Positions 17,071-25,315 of a DNA stretch of 62,886 nucleotides are shown here, piece by piece. Source of the DNA: DATCZB01 sp035513215 (GTDB lineage: Bacteria > Pseudomonadota > Gammaproteobacteria > Steroidobacterales > Rariloculaceae). How positions within the stretch are numbered: the stretch's first letter is position 1; each line of letters starts with the position of its first letter. The stretch covers positions 1 to 62,886 of the forward strand of contig DATKCK010000109.1 of NCBI GenBank assembly GCA_035513215.1, written 5' to 3'. The position numbers and the translations under genes are program-made. The notes beneath the pieces are model-generated. The model was not told the origin of the DNA, ran no database searches, and saw nothing but the letters and a program-made list of their open reading frames with translations.

Positions 17071-18632
17071 TAGCTGAACAGCTGTTGGGCTTCGACGGCG
17101 CGGAGGCGCTGGAGCGTGCCGGCGCGCTCGCCGTCGAGGTCGATGCGGTAGTCGATGAATCGCCCGGGCTCGTTGAGCGCGAAGCCGAGGCGGATCGAGC
17201 GGCGCGCGTCCGACTTGCTCGTCTCACTGCCGCCGAAACTCGTATGCAGATAATAAGCCTGTGCCGGGATGCGGCCGATCAGCGCCCCGCGCTGGTAGAG
17301 GTCGTCGAGGAATCGCGCAAGCTGCCCCTCGAGCCGCGGCAACGCGGCATCGCCGTCGGAATACTTCGCCTCGGCAGCGGCTGCATCCTCGATCGAGTTC
17401 AGTATGAAGAATCCGAGCCGGCGGCGCTCGAGCCCAGCGCTCAATGCAGAATCCTGCCAGGCTGCGCCGAGCGTCACCCGCCCGATCAGGCGCATCGAGC
17501 CCCCGGTCGCGTGCACGAAGGCATTGATCCCGTAGCGCGCGAGGCGCTGTGCGTCGCGCGCAGTGACGTCGTGCACCGGAATGAGCGCCGCGCGCAGGCT
17601 GTAGTCGGCGTCTTCGTTCACGCTCCACGGTCCCCGGCGGTCGCGCTGAGCCAGCATGCCGGCGATCGCTCCCGAGGCCGGCATGCCGCCCGAAAATCGT
17701 GCCCGCGCACCGCGCGGCCGAACCCTCGGAAAGTAGGTCATGACGTTGCCGGTCCTGAAGTCGAGCCGGCGCGAGCCCAGGATGGCGGCATCGACCGATT
17801 GCCAGCCGCGGGGCGGATCCCAGATCAGCAGTGCACGGTTGCGCTCGCAGAAACGCGCCGCGGCCACGAAGGCCGTCGTGCCGAGCTCGCGCTCCGCCGC
17901 AAGCGGAATCGCAAGCAGATCGATGCGCGGCCCGCGCGTGAAGGCGAAAAGTCCTGTGCCGCTGCGATCGGAGCCGATGATGTCGTAGTCCGTCAGCTCG
18001 TCGCCGTCGGTTCCGATTGCGGTCAGGTTGATATAGCGGTACGGATCACCGGGACGATTCGGCGGCGTCGCAAACGGCCGCGTCCGCGGCACGGGTCCTG
18101 CGAGCGCGATCAGCCGTGAATCCGCCAGCACGTTGCTTAAGGAACGAGCGTCGTCCGGGCGCGTCGAGATCAGCGGATAGAGCTCCTGGTCCTCGACGAG
18201 CCGCGAGCCCGACGCGCCGATCCGCTGCACGACGAGATTGAACCTGCAGTCGTCGCGCTCGACCTGCTCGTAATCGATCGACACGCGCAGTATCTCGCGC
18301 CGGCCCGGAAAGCGAGCCTGCAGGCACAGGATCCCGTCCTCCGCCGGAATATCGATGCGGGCGCGGGTAGCGCGGTTGGCAACGCGAACGACGACGGCAC
18401 GGCGCCCGCCATGCAGAAAGAAATCCTGCACGGCATGCGAGACGGCGCCATCGGCGAAATGCCCGCCGAAATAACGACAATACTCGGCAAAGCTTTCGAT
18501 CGCGACGGGCTCCTCGATCGGACCTCTCTCGGTTCGGCCGAGAAAACCCGCAGTCGCCGCCGCGTTCAGGGGAATGGGATAGGAGCCTCGCCTCGTTCGG
18601 GCTGGCGGGACTAACTGATGATCGATCGCCAT
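17070..18632 (-). CDS. Orphan contractile phage-tail-sheath-like protein
   Basis: About 520 aa. The N-terminal part reads PIPLNAAATAGFLGRTERGP, then EEPVAIESFAEYCRYFGGHF and AVQDFFLHGGRRAVVVRVAN, the start pattern of phage/T6SS/eCIS-type sheath proteins. The middle has LLIWDPPRGWQSVDAAIL and NVMTYFPRVRP; the C-terminal sheath domain has PASGAIAGMLAQRDRRGPWS, LARYGINAFVHATGGSMRL, RRLGFFILNSIEDAA, FLDDLYQRGALIG and SIRLGFALNEPGRFIDYRI. Family role: subunits of a contractile tube around an inner tail tube. No tube, baseplate, lysozyme or ATPase gene is nearby. The start is uncertain: I use ATG 18630-18632; an ATG at 18723-18725 is possible, and there is no strong ribosome site for either. It lies 151 bases downstream of sohB on the same strand. 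Confidence 0.75.
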   Translation of the reverse strand: MAIDHQLVPPARTRRGSYPIPLNAAATAGFLGRTERGPIEEPVAIESFAEYCRYFGGHFADGAVSHAVQDFFLHGGRRAVVVRVANRATRARIDIPAEDGILCLQARFPGRREILRVSIDYEQVERDDCRFNLVVQRIGASGSRLVEDQELYPLISTRPDDARSLSNVLADSRLIALAGPVPRTRPFATPPNRPGDPYRYINLTAIGTDGDELTDYDIIGSDRSGTGLFAFTRGPRIDLLAIPLAAERELGTTAFVAAARFCERNRALLIWDPPRGWQSVDAAILGSRRLDFRTGNVMTYFPRVRPRGARARFSGGMPASGAIAGMLAQRDRRGPWSVNEDADYSLRAALIPVHDVTARDAQRLARYGINAFVHATGGSMRLIGRVTLGAAWQDSALSAGLERRRLGFFILNSIEDAAAAEAKYSDGDAALPRLEGQLARFLDDLYQRGALIGRIPAQAYYLHTSFGGSETSKSDARRSIRLGFALNEPGRFIDYRIDLDGERAGTLQRLRAVEAQQLFS

Positions 18633-18783
18633 GCGCACCGTGGGACGAAAAGCCGTATGATAACGGCTAGCTCCCGAGGCCGCGATCCCCCGCTCGATCT
18701 CCGTCAATCCGCACGGTTTATGCATCGCGCACCCGTTCCGAGTCGTCCGACGAAACCGCCGCGCACGCCAAAGCGAAAAGGCG

Positions 18784-19767
18784 TTAGCGGTAGAGGACCC
18801 CTTCGGCACCCTGCAACATACGATCGATGAGCTTCCTTTGCCGCCTGTAGCTGATGCGGTAAAGATCCGCGGTTTCCGCCGCGCCGAGCATGAAGTCGTC
18901 GCTCGTGCCGATCTCGTCGATCAGGTTCAGCTCGAGCGCATGACTGCCGTACCAGTGCTCGCCCGTCGCGACCATCTCCAGATCGACCGCCGGCCTTAGC
19001 TCCTTGATCCGCTGCTGGAACAGCTCGTGAACCTCGATGATCTCCTGCCGCAGCTTCTCGCGTCCCTCGTCCGTATTCTCGCCGAACAGCGTCAGCGTGC
19101 GCTTGAACCGGCCGGCCGTGAGCAGCTCGAAATCGATGCCTTTTTGCTCGAGCATGCGATGAAAGTTCGGCAACTGCACGAGCACACCGATCGATCCGAT
19201 GATCGCGAACGGAGCCGCGATGATCCGATCGGCGGCGCAGGCCATCAGATAGCCGCCGCTGGCCGCAACCTTGTCGACGGCGACGGTCAGATGGATGCCG
19301 CGGGAGCGCAGCCTGAGTAGCTGCGATGCGGCGAGACCGTGCTCGTGAACGGTCCCGCCAGAGTTTTCGAGCCGGAGAAGAACCTCGTCCTTGTCCTCGG
19401 CGAGCGCGAGAACGGCGGATACTTCCTCGCGCAGCGACTCCGTCGCCGAGGCGCGGATGTCGCCCTTGAAGTCGAGCACGAAGACCCGGCGTCGCTTCTT
19501 TGCGGAGGCATCCGTCTCCGTGCCGCGCTTCTTCTCCTTCTTTCGCTGACGAATCAGCTTGCGCGAATTGCGCCGGCCCAGAATCGTCCGTCTCGCGGCG
19601 TCCGCGCGCTGCTCGAGCGACTTGTTGATGTGCTCGACGACGAGCCGGTTCTGCTCGTGCGGCTTTTTCGCCGCCGACACGACGATCAGTACAGCTGCGA
19701 CGACGACGACGGCGACGGTCAGGAGCTCGAGCAGAAAGAGTCCGTAGTCGGAGAACAAAGACTCCAC
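18784..19767 (-). CDS. sohB: SohB-like inner-membrane S49 protease
   Basis: A 327-aa member of the SppA/SohB family. A membrane anchor lies at residues about 8-32 (LFLLELLTVAVVVVAAVLIV), followed by a basic, charged linker and the protease domain starting VFVLDFKGDI. The catalytic serine is in DKVAASGGYLMA, and the candidate general-base lysine in GRFKRTLTLFGENT, matching the Ser/Lys dyad of S49 peptidases. ENSGGTVHEHGLAASQ is the conserved substrate-loop region. It probably cleaves membrane-associated peptides or signal-peptide remnants in the periplasm. The ATG lies 3 bases after the lipA stop codon, so the two are probably co-translated. Confidence 0.92.
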   Translation of the reverse strand: MESLFSDYGLFLLELLTVAVVVVAAVLIVVSAAKKPHEQNRLVVEHINKSLEQRADAARRTILGRRNSRKLIRQRKKEKKRGTETDASAKKRRRVFVLDFKGDIRASATESLREEVSAVLALAEDKDEVLLRLENSGGTVHEHGLAASQLLRLRSRGIHLTVAVDKVAASGGYLMACAADRIIAAPFAIIGSIGVLVQLPNFHRMLEQKGIDFELLTAGRFKRTLTLFGENTDEGREKLRQEIIEVHELFQQRIKELRPAVDLEMVATGEHWYGSHALELNLIDEIGTSDDFMLGAAETADLYRISYRRQRKLIDRMLQGAEGVLYR

Positions 19768-19770
19768 CGC

Positions 19771-20757
19771 TCAGAGGCCCACATTGTTCTTTTCGAAGAC
19801 GCGATCGGCGCGGTAGCTCGAGCGGACCAGGGGCCCCGATACGACCTCGAGAAAGCCCCTGTCGAGACCCTGCCTGCGATAGCGGTCGAACTCCTCGGGC
19901 CTTACGTAGCGCTCGACGGGCAGATGATTTTTCGTCGGCCTCAGGTACTGGCCGAAAGTCAGGATATCGACATCGGCCGCCTTGAGATCGTCCATCGTTC
20001 GAACGATCTCGTCGTCGGACTCGCCGAGGCCTAGCATCAGCGATGTCTTGGTCAGAATATCCGGGCGGACCCTCTTCGCGTGCGCGAGCACGTGCAGCGT
20101 CCGGGAATAACCGGCGCGCGGATCCCGGACAAAGTGCGTCAGACGCTCGACCGTCTCGATGTTCTGCGCGAACACGTCGACGCCGGACGCGACCACGGTC
20201 TCGACGTCCGCCTTGCGCCCGGCGAAGTCGGGCGTCAGCGCCTCGACCTTGATGCCGGGACACCGCGCCTTGATCGCGCGAACGCACTCGGCATAGTGAC
20301 GCGCGCCGCCGTCCGGCAGATCGTCGCGATCGACCGAGGTCAGAACGACATAGGCGAGCCCCATGATCGCGGCCGTTGCCGCCGAATTCTCGGCCTCGTC
20401 CGGATCGAGCCATCCGCCCGGATTGCCCGTATCGACGGCGCAGAACTGGCACGAGCGCGTGCAGACCGAGCCCATCAGCATCAGAGTCGCCGTGCCGTGA
20501 TTCCAGCACTCGCCGATGTTCGGGCACATCGACTCCTCGCAGACTGTGGCGAGCCGATGCTCGCGAACGACGCCCCTGAGCCTCTCGAAGCCGGCGCCCG
20601 AAGGAAACCTCGCCTTGAGCCAGGACGGCTTCTTCAGGGTCTCAGCCTGCTGGCGCATCGGCTGCGGCTTGACACCGTCCTTGATCGCGGAGAATCCCTG
20701 CTCGGTCCGGTACTTCGCGCCCGAGCGAACGATCGGAATGCCGCGGAACCGATTCAC
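19771..20757 (-). CDS. lipA: Lipoyl synthase LipA
   Basis: A radical SAM enzyme of about 328 aa that inserts two sulfurs into octanoyl groups of lipoyl-dependent enzymes. It carries both cluster motifs: auxiliary CEESMCPNIGEC and radical-SAM CTRSCQFC. Other conserved parts are VVLTSVDRDDLPDGGA, DVFAQNIETV and LTFGQYLRPTKNHLPV. I choose the GTG at 20755-20757 because GAAGG lies 9 bases upstream; a GTG at 20778 would add seven residues but has no ribosome site. lipB does not lie next to it here. Confidence 0.95.
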   Translation of the reverse strand: MNRFRGIPIVRSGAKYRTEQGFSAIKDGVKPQPMRQQAETLKKPSWLKARFPSGAGFERLRGVVREHRLATVCEESMCPNIGECWNHGTATLMLMGSVCTRSCQFCAVDTGNPGGWLDPDEAENSAATAAIMGLAYVVLTSVDRDDLPDGGARHYAECVRAIKARCPGIKVEALTPDFAGRKADVETVVASGVDVFAQNIETVERLTHFVRDPRAGYSRTLHVLAHAKRVRPDILTKTSLMLGLGESDDEIVRTMDDLKAADVDILTFGQYLRPTKNHLPVERYVRPEEFDRYRRQGLDRGFLEVVSGPLVRSSYRADRVFEKNNVGL

Positions 20758-20826
20758 TTCATCTTGCCTTCGAATCACCGGGGCGGAAGTATCTCATACC
20801 GGCCTTCGAGGGTGCATCGGGCCGGC

Positions 20827-20854
20827 AAAAAAAAGCCCGGTCAAGAAACCGGGC
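20827..20854 (-). terminator. Rho-independent terminator of the 66-aa gene
   Basis: On the minus strand, GCCCGGT and ACCGGGC form a 7-bp perfect stem with a 6-base loop and are followed by eight T. It lies just after the stop codon at 20879 and before lipA, so it ends the transcript of the small gene and separates it from the lipA-sohB unit. Confidence 0.88.
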
Positions 20855-20878
20855 GAGTCACAGGGGAAAACGAAAACG

Positions 20879-21079
20879 CTATTGAAGCCGCGACCAGTTG
20901 ATGAGCTTCACATCACTGGACTTGAGATCGAAATTTCGTGCCAGAAGCTCCTCGATATCGCCGACCTCGAATCCGGCGTCCGTCGGCCGGTTGACTTCGA
21001 CGACTCCGCTGAATTCCTGATCGTCGCCGTCGACGGTATCGCCGCTCAGCACGAAGTGCGTGTAGTATTTGACTCCCAT
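20879..21079 (-). CDS. Small conserved-looking protein of unknown function (66 aa)
   Basis: I do not recognise a named family. The protein MGVKYYTHFVLSGDTVDGDD... is acidic, predicted soluble, with no membrane segment or cysteine. It reads like a compact beta-alpha domain (YYTHFVLSG, EFSGVVEVNRP, DIEELLARNFDLKSSDVKL). Support for being real: an ATG start, sensible amino-acid composition, and a perfect intrinsic terminator directly after its stop. It is transcribed divergently from the OmpA-family gene with a gap of about 70 bases that should hold both promoters. Confidence 0.7.
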   Translation of the reverse strand: MGVKYYTHFVLSGDTVDGDDQEFSGVVEVNRPTDAGFEVGDIEELLARNFDLKSSDVKLINWSRLQ

Positions 21080-21148
21080 GGGCCAAGTCTATGAGCCGCG
21101 CCGGCCGTGGTCTGTGACTGGCCGCACAATCGGGAAATCGGGATCGGG

Positions 21149-22603
21149 ATGTCGAAACGACGATTTAACGTGACACTGGCAAGCCTGGCGCTCGCCGTCG
21201 CCGCGGCGGCGGCGATGGGCCAGAATCTGCGCGGGTCGCTGTTCCAGACGGCCGACCAGAGGCTCGCCGCGGCCGAAGCGGCCAATGCCGAGCTTCTCGC
21301 GCCGAGCGGTTTCGAAGACGCGATGGAGCGCTACGCCGAGGCCGAGGAAGACCTCGCCCGCGGCCGCAACATCGAGCGAATCCGTTCCGCTCTCGCGGAG
21401 GCCGTGCGCCTCTTCGACCAGGCCATCGAGTCGTCGGAGATCGCCGAGATCACGCTCGCTTCGTTGTTAAAGACGCGCGAGGACTCCCTGAGCGCCGATG
21501 CGCCGACCTTTGCGAGCGAGCTCTGGGCCGAAGCCGAGGAATCCTTTGACGAAACGACACGACGGCTCGAAGGCGGCAATATTCGCGTCGCGCGCGAGCT
21601 CAGCGATGAAACCGAGGCCCTGTTTCGCGACGCGGAGCTGACGGCGATCAAGGCGCAGTACCTGAGCCAAACCAGAGCCCTGCTGGCACAGGCGGAGCAG
21701 CAACGCGTTGCGCGATACGCGCCGGCGACATTCGCCAGGGCTCAGGCATTGCTCGAGCGGGCCGAAACGGAGCTCAACGAGAATCGCTACGACACGGATC
21801 TGCCGCGCAGTCTCGCGCAACAGGCGAACTACGAAGCGCGGCACGCCATCTATCTCGCGCAACAGATCGAGAGAATGGACGAGGGCGAGATCACGGCCGA
21901 GCAACTGATTCTGAGCTACGAGGATCCGCTGACCCGGATCGCGGCCGCCGCCGATCGCGTCGCGCCGCTGGACCAGGGAACCGAAGCGATCGCGGCGGAG
22001 CTCATTCTGTTCATCGAGGAGCTCAGAGAGGAAGCCGCTCAGTCGCAGGTCGATCTCTCCGACTCGCGCGCCCGTATCGCCGAGCTCGAGGACGAGATTC
22101 GCGAGCTCGACGAGCAGCTCGGCGGGGTGTCGCAGGAGCGCGTGGCCCTGGTTCAGCGCCTGGAAGCGGAAGCGCGCATCCGCGAGCAGTTCGCGACGAT
22201 CGAGAGCATGTTCGACCGCGAAGAAGCGCGCGTATCGCGCGAGGGCAACACTCTCGTGCTGCGCCTCGTTGGCCTGACGTTCGAGAGCGGCAGCTCAGGC
22301 ATCGTGTCCGAGAACCATGCGCTGCTGCAAAAGGTCGCCCAGGCCACCTCGGTCTTCCCGCGCTCGCAGCTGGTCATCGAGGGCCATACCGACTCCTACG
22401 GCAGCGACGACAACAACATGACGCTGTCGCGCGCCCGGGCCGATGCCGTCAGCGCGTATCTGGCCGACAATTTCGGCATTCCGGCGTTTCGGACGAGCTC
22501 CGTCGGCTACGGCGAGACCCAGCCGATCGCGAACAACGAAACGCCTCAGGGAAGAGCGCGCAATCGGCGCATCGACGTTCGCATCGAGCCGGAGCTCGAG
22601 TAG
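21149..22603 (+). CDS. OmpA-family outer-membrane/peptidoglycan-binding protein with long helical N-terminal region
   Basis: A 484-aa exported protein starting at ATG 21149 (MSKRRFNVTLASLALAVAAA signal peptide, cleavage near AMGQ). Residues about 25-350 are long alpha-helical, charged repeats rich in AEA, RAxxLL and EELREE, consistent with a DUF4398-like region and a coiled coil (ARIAELEDEIRELDEQL). The C-terminal OmpA domain has LTFESGSSGI, LVIEGHTDSYGSDDNNMTLS, RADAVSAYLADNFGI and GYGETQPIANNETPQGRARN, with the Asp and Arg that bind diaminopimelate. It has no beta-barrel, so it is probably a periplasmic or lipid-free tether between envelope layers. No lipobox was seen. Confidence 0.85.
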   Translation: MSKRRFNVTLASLALAVAAAAAMGQNLRGSLFQTADQRLAAAEAANAELLAPSGFEDAMERYAEAEEDLARGRNIERIRSALAEAVRLFDQAIESSEIAEITLASLLKTREDSLSADAPTFASELWAEAEESFDETTRRLEGGNIRVARELSDETEALFRDAELTAIKAQYLSQTRALLAQAEQQRVARYAPATFARAQALLERAETELNENRYDTDLPRSLAQQANYEARHAIYLAQQIERMDEGEITAEQLILSYEDPLTRIAAAADRVAPLDQGTEAIAAELILFIEELREEAAQSQVDLSDSRARIAELEDEIRELDEQLGGVSQERVALVQRLEAEARIREQFATIESMFDREEARVSREGNTLVLRLVGLTFESGSSGIVSENHALLQKVAQATSVFPRSQLVIEGHTDSYGSDDNNMTLSRARADAVSAYLADNFGIPAFRTSSVGYGETQPIANNETPQGRARNRRIDVRIEPELE

Positions 22604-22616
22604 CCGCGAAACCGTC

Positions 22617-23513
22617 TCAGGACCCGAGCCAGGCCGCGATCAGACGCGCCACGACGGTGTGGTTCAGGTAGCCGTAGGACTTGTGGACGTTGAGGCCGTG
22701 CTCGCCCCTGAAGTGATTGTAGATCGAAGGCCACTCCTCGATCTCGCGCACGAGACCGAACCTCAGCATGCCGGCGAAAAATGGCGTGATCCGTCGATGC
22801 AGCGCGACCAGCTCGCCGCGAGCCGAGACGTTGGCCCAGCGCTCGATGTTGGCCGGATAACGCTCGGCGCCCGCGCGGCCGGCCCCGAGCAAGCCCCTGC
22901 GTACGAATCGCGTCGCGAGCGGGCTGCCCATCGTCAGCAGCACGTCGATGCGGTCCTTGCGGCCGGCCTCCCGCGACAGATGCCAGAGGCTATCGTAGGC
23001 GATAACGGAACCGAGGCTGTGCGCGATTACGAGAATCCTGTCGCCGGCGTCGAAGCCCCGGACGAGCTCGTCGATCAGTAGCTGCCGGATGCGCTCGGCG
23101 ACGCCGTTCTTGCTATCGAGATAGTGCCTGACATCTTCGAGAGTGACCTGCAGCGCCGACGAAGCGACGAAGCGAGAGAGCCAGGGGTAGGAGTCGCCGA
23201 TCAGGTGCCAGATCCTCTTCAGCGCGAGCCCGATCGCGTCGGCTTCGCGCTTGTCCTCCGCCGACGGCGTCGGGCTCTCGAGCAGCCTCGCGATGCCCGG
23301 CAGGTCGGGTGCGATATCCGCCTGTCTCCCGTAGAGCAGCGACGTCCACGACACCAGCACGAAGTTCTCCTCGCGCGCATGGAGCCATTCGGCCGCGCGC
23401 GGCGCGATCCGTCCGAGCGAGGCGGCGAGAACCCGCATCAACGCGGCCCGGTGCAGCACCGGGTCGGGCTTCGGCTTCATGCCGGTGATGTAGACGATGC
23501 GTTGCTTACCCAC
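22617..23513 (-). CDS. Alpha/beta-hydrolase-like protein (lipase-type GxSxG variant)
   Basis: About 298 aa. The nucleophile motif is IVAHSLGSVIAYDSLW in form ILVIAHSLGSVIAYD, with the serine after His as in lipases and PGAP1-like esterases. I start at GTG 23511-23513 (VGKQRIVYITGMKPKP), because IVYITGM is the expected first strand and oxyanion turn; the frame upstream is arginine-rich. A later histidine candidate is in KSYGYLNHTVVARLI. No signal peptide, so probably cytoplasmic. The substrate is unknown. It converges on the OmpA-family gene with 13 bases between stops. Confidence 0.7.
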   Translation of the reverse strand: MGKQRIVYITGMKPKPDPVLHRAALMRVLAASLGRIAPRAAEWLHAREENFVLVSWTSLLYGRQADIAPDLPGIARLLESPTPSAEDKREADAIGLALKRIWHLIGDSYPWLSRFVASSALQVTLEDVRHYLDSKNGVAERIRQLLIDELVRGFDAGDRILVIAHSLGSVIAYDSLWHLSREAGRKDRIDVLLTMGSPLATRFVRRGLLGAGRAGAERYPANIERWANVSARGELVALHRRITPFFAGMLRFGLVREIEEWPSIYNHFRGEHGLNVHKSYGYLNHTVVARLIAAWLGS

Positions 23514-23589
23514 CCTGGCATTCGACTCGAACGATCGAATCGGTATAGTCTCGATTGAAGTCAGGCGCGAACGGCGGGGAGGATAGGCC

Positions 23590-24009
23590 GTGCGATATCT
23601 GCACACAATGGTCAGGGTCAGCGATCTCGACGAATCGCTCGACTTCTACTGCCGCAAGCTGGGTCTCAAGGAGATCAAGCGGGTCGACGTCGAGTCGGGC
23701 CGGTTCACGCTCGTCTTCGTCGCGGCCGAGGGTCAGGAGGATTGCGCGATCGAGCTGACCTACAACTGGGACCAGGAAGAGTACGGAGAAGGGCGCAATT
23801 TCGGCCATGTCGCCTATGAGGTGGATGACATCTACGCGACCTGCCGGCGGCTGATGGATTCGGGCGTCACGATCAATCGTCCGCCGCGCGACGGACGCAT
23901 GGCCTTCATCCGCTCGCCGGACAACATCTCGATCGAGCTCCTGCAGAAGGGCGGCGCGCTTAAGCGCACGGAGCCCTGGAGCTCGATGTCGAACACCGGG
24001 CACTGGTAG
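23590..24009 (+). CDS. gloA: Lactoylglutathione lyase (glyoxalase I) family
   Basis: A 139-aa VOC-fold protein with GTG start. It has RYLHTMVRVSDLDESLDFYC, where the histidine is the first metal ligand, then CAIELTYNWD (second, Glu), NFGHVAYEVDDI (third, His) and NISIELLQKG (fourth, Glu), so all four metal ligands of glyoxalase I are present. It converts the hemithioacetal of methylglyoxal and glutathione to lactoylglutathione. Length is close to bacterial GloA. Its stop is 5 bases from the end of the convergent diguanylate cyclase gene. Confidence 0.87.
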   Translation: MRYLHTMVRVSDLDESLDFYCRKLGLKEIKRVDVESGRFTLVFVAAEGQEDCAIELTYNWDQEEYGEGRNFGHVAYEVDDIYATCRRLMDSGVTINRPPRDGRMAFIRSPDNISIELLQKGGALKRTEPWSSMSNTGHW

Positions 24010-24014
24010 GAACG

Positions 24015-25271
24015 TCAGATCGTTTGTCGGACGACCGTCCGGAAGTTGCCGGTCTCGACCTCGGACTCGCTCGCATCCTTGAAGATCACGCGGTTGCGCC
24101 CGCGCTGCTTTGCCTCGTAGAGCGCCTCGTCGGCGGCCTGGATAGCGCCGGTCAGGCTCCGCCCAGAGCTCGGATCCGCGAGCGCCACGCCAACGCTGAC
24201 GGTAATCGTCGGCGCGACGTGCGAAACCTCGTGCCGGATCGCGAGCTCGATGATCTCCTGACGAAGCTGCTCCGGCAACGTGCGCGCGTAATCGTCGGGC
24301 GGACCGTAGAGCACGAGCACGAACTCCTCGCCGCCGTAGCGGGCGCTGAAGTCGAACGGCCGCTTGGCGGCCCGCGCAATCGCCACGGCCACCTTGCGCA
24401 GGCAGTCGTCGCCGGCCTGATGGCCGTGAAGATCGTTATAGTTCTTGAAGTGGTCGATATCGATGAAGATGATCTCGACCGAAACCTGATCGCGCCTCGC
24501 CTGACGCCATACGCGCTGGATGTAGTCGTCGAAGATGCGGCGATTGTAGAGCCCCGTCAGTCCGTCGCGTTGAGCAAGCTCGTTGAGCATGCGCTGCTCG
24601 ATGAAGGCCTTGCGCATCGTTCGTTCCCAGTTGTAGCTCGACACCGTCCCGATCACCGTCGCCGCACCGAGTATCGCCGTCATGTAGAGGAGCTCGGACA
24701 TCGGCAGGCCCACGATCAGTCCGATCACGATATGTGCGAGAACGAGAAAGGCCGCGAGCGACACGCCGAGGCCGAATCGGAGGCCGAGAAAGCGGCAGGC
24801 GTAGAGATTGATCAGAACGACGCTTGCAAGCAGATAGGAAGCGCCGTTTAGCGACGCAATCTGAGTGACGTAGATGCCGCATACTCCGGCGAGCGTAATC
24901 CCCGTCGCTGCGATGAGCTCGTAGTGCCGGTCGAGCGCCGGCATGTAGGTCGCGAGCAGGATCAGGCCGAAGAGCGGCGCGAGGACGGCGACGGGCAGGA
25001 GGCTCGGAATATGATCGACGATCGTGCCGCGAAGCACGATCTCTAGGCTCGAGACGGCCAGCGCGAAGAGGAAGGCGACGGACGCGGCAAGGCGTCCGCG
25101 CGAGACTTTCTGCATATGGCAGAAATCCTGATACTCCTTTTCCAGAAACGGATTGAATCGGAGATCAGGAGTCCCCGTCTCGAGTTGCTTCAGGATCTGC
25201 GAGTCGAGATCGGGACGATTGAGTTGCTCCAGTGCCATCCGCTCAAAGGCCCAGTACGATCGGCGTAGCAT
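24015..25271 (-). CDS. Membrane diguanylate cyclase (GGDEF)
   Basis: A 418-aa protein: a cytoplasmic N-terminal stretch of about 70 residues, about six membrane segments (residues 70-235), then a GGDEF domain. The active-site motif is GGEEF (RYGGEEFVLV) and the product-inhibition I-site RPFD lies five residues before it, so both catalysis and feedback inhibition look intact. DGLTGLYNRRIF and FIDIDHFKNYND give the substrate and metal sites. It makes c-di-GMP at the membrane; its input signal is not evident. It is a candidate source of c-di-GMP for MshE. An inner ATG at 25238 is an alternative start. Confidence 0.9.
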   Translation of the reverse strand: MLRRSYWAFERMALEQLNRPDLDSQILKQLETGTPDLRFNPFLEKEYQDFCHMQKVSRGRLAASVAFLFALAVSSLEIVLRGTIVDHIPSLLPVAVLAPLFGLILLATYMPALDRHYELIAATGITLAGVCGIYVTQIASLNGASYLLASVVLINLYACRFLGLRFGLGVSLAAFLVLAHIVIGLIVGLPMSELLYMTAILGAATVIGTVSSYNWERTMRKAFIEQRMLNELAQRDGLTGLYNRRIFDDYIQRVWRQARRDQVSVEIIFIDIDHFKNYNDLHGHQAGDDCLRKVAVAIARAAKRPFDFSARYGGEEFVLVLYGPPDDYARTLPEQLRQEIIELAIRHEVSHVAPTITVSVGVALADPSSGRSLTGAIQAADEALYEAKQRGRNRVIFKDASESEVETGNFRTVVRQTI

Positions 25272-25315
25272 CCCCGGATCGGGCCGAAAAGTCCCGTGCC
25301 GGGGTCACAAACCGG

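Noticed and set aside
18704..20527. 607-codon frame overlapping lipA and sohB
   Set aside because: Arg/Gly/Asp-rich and in a shifted frame across two secure genes.
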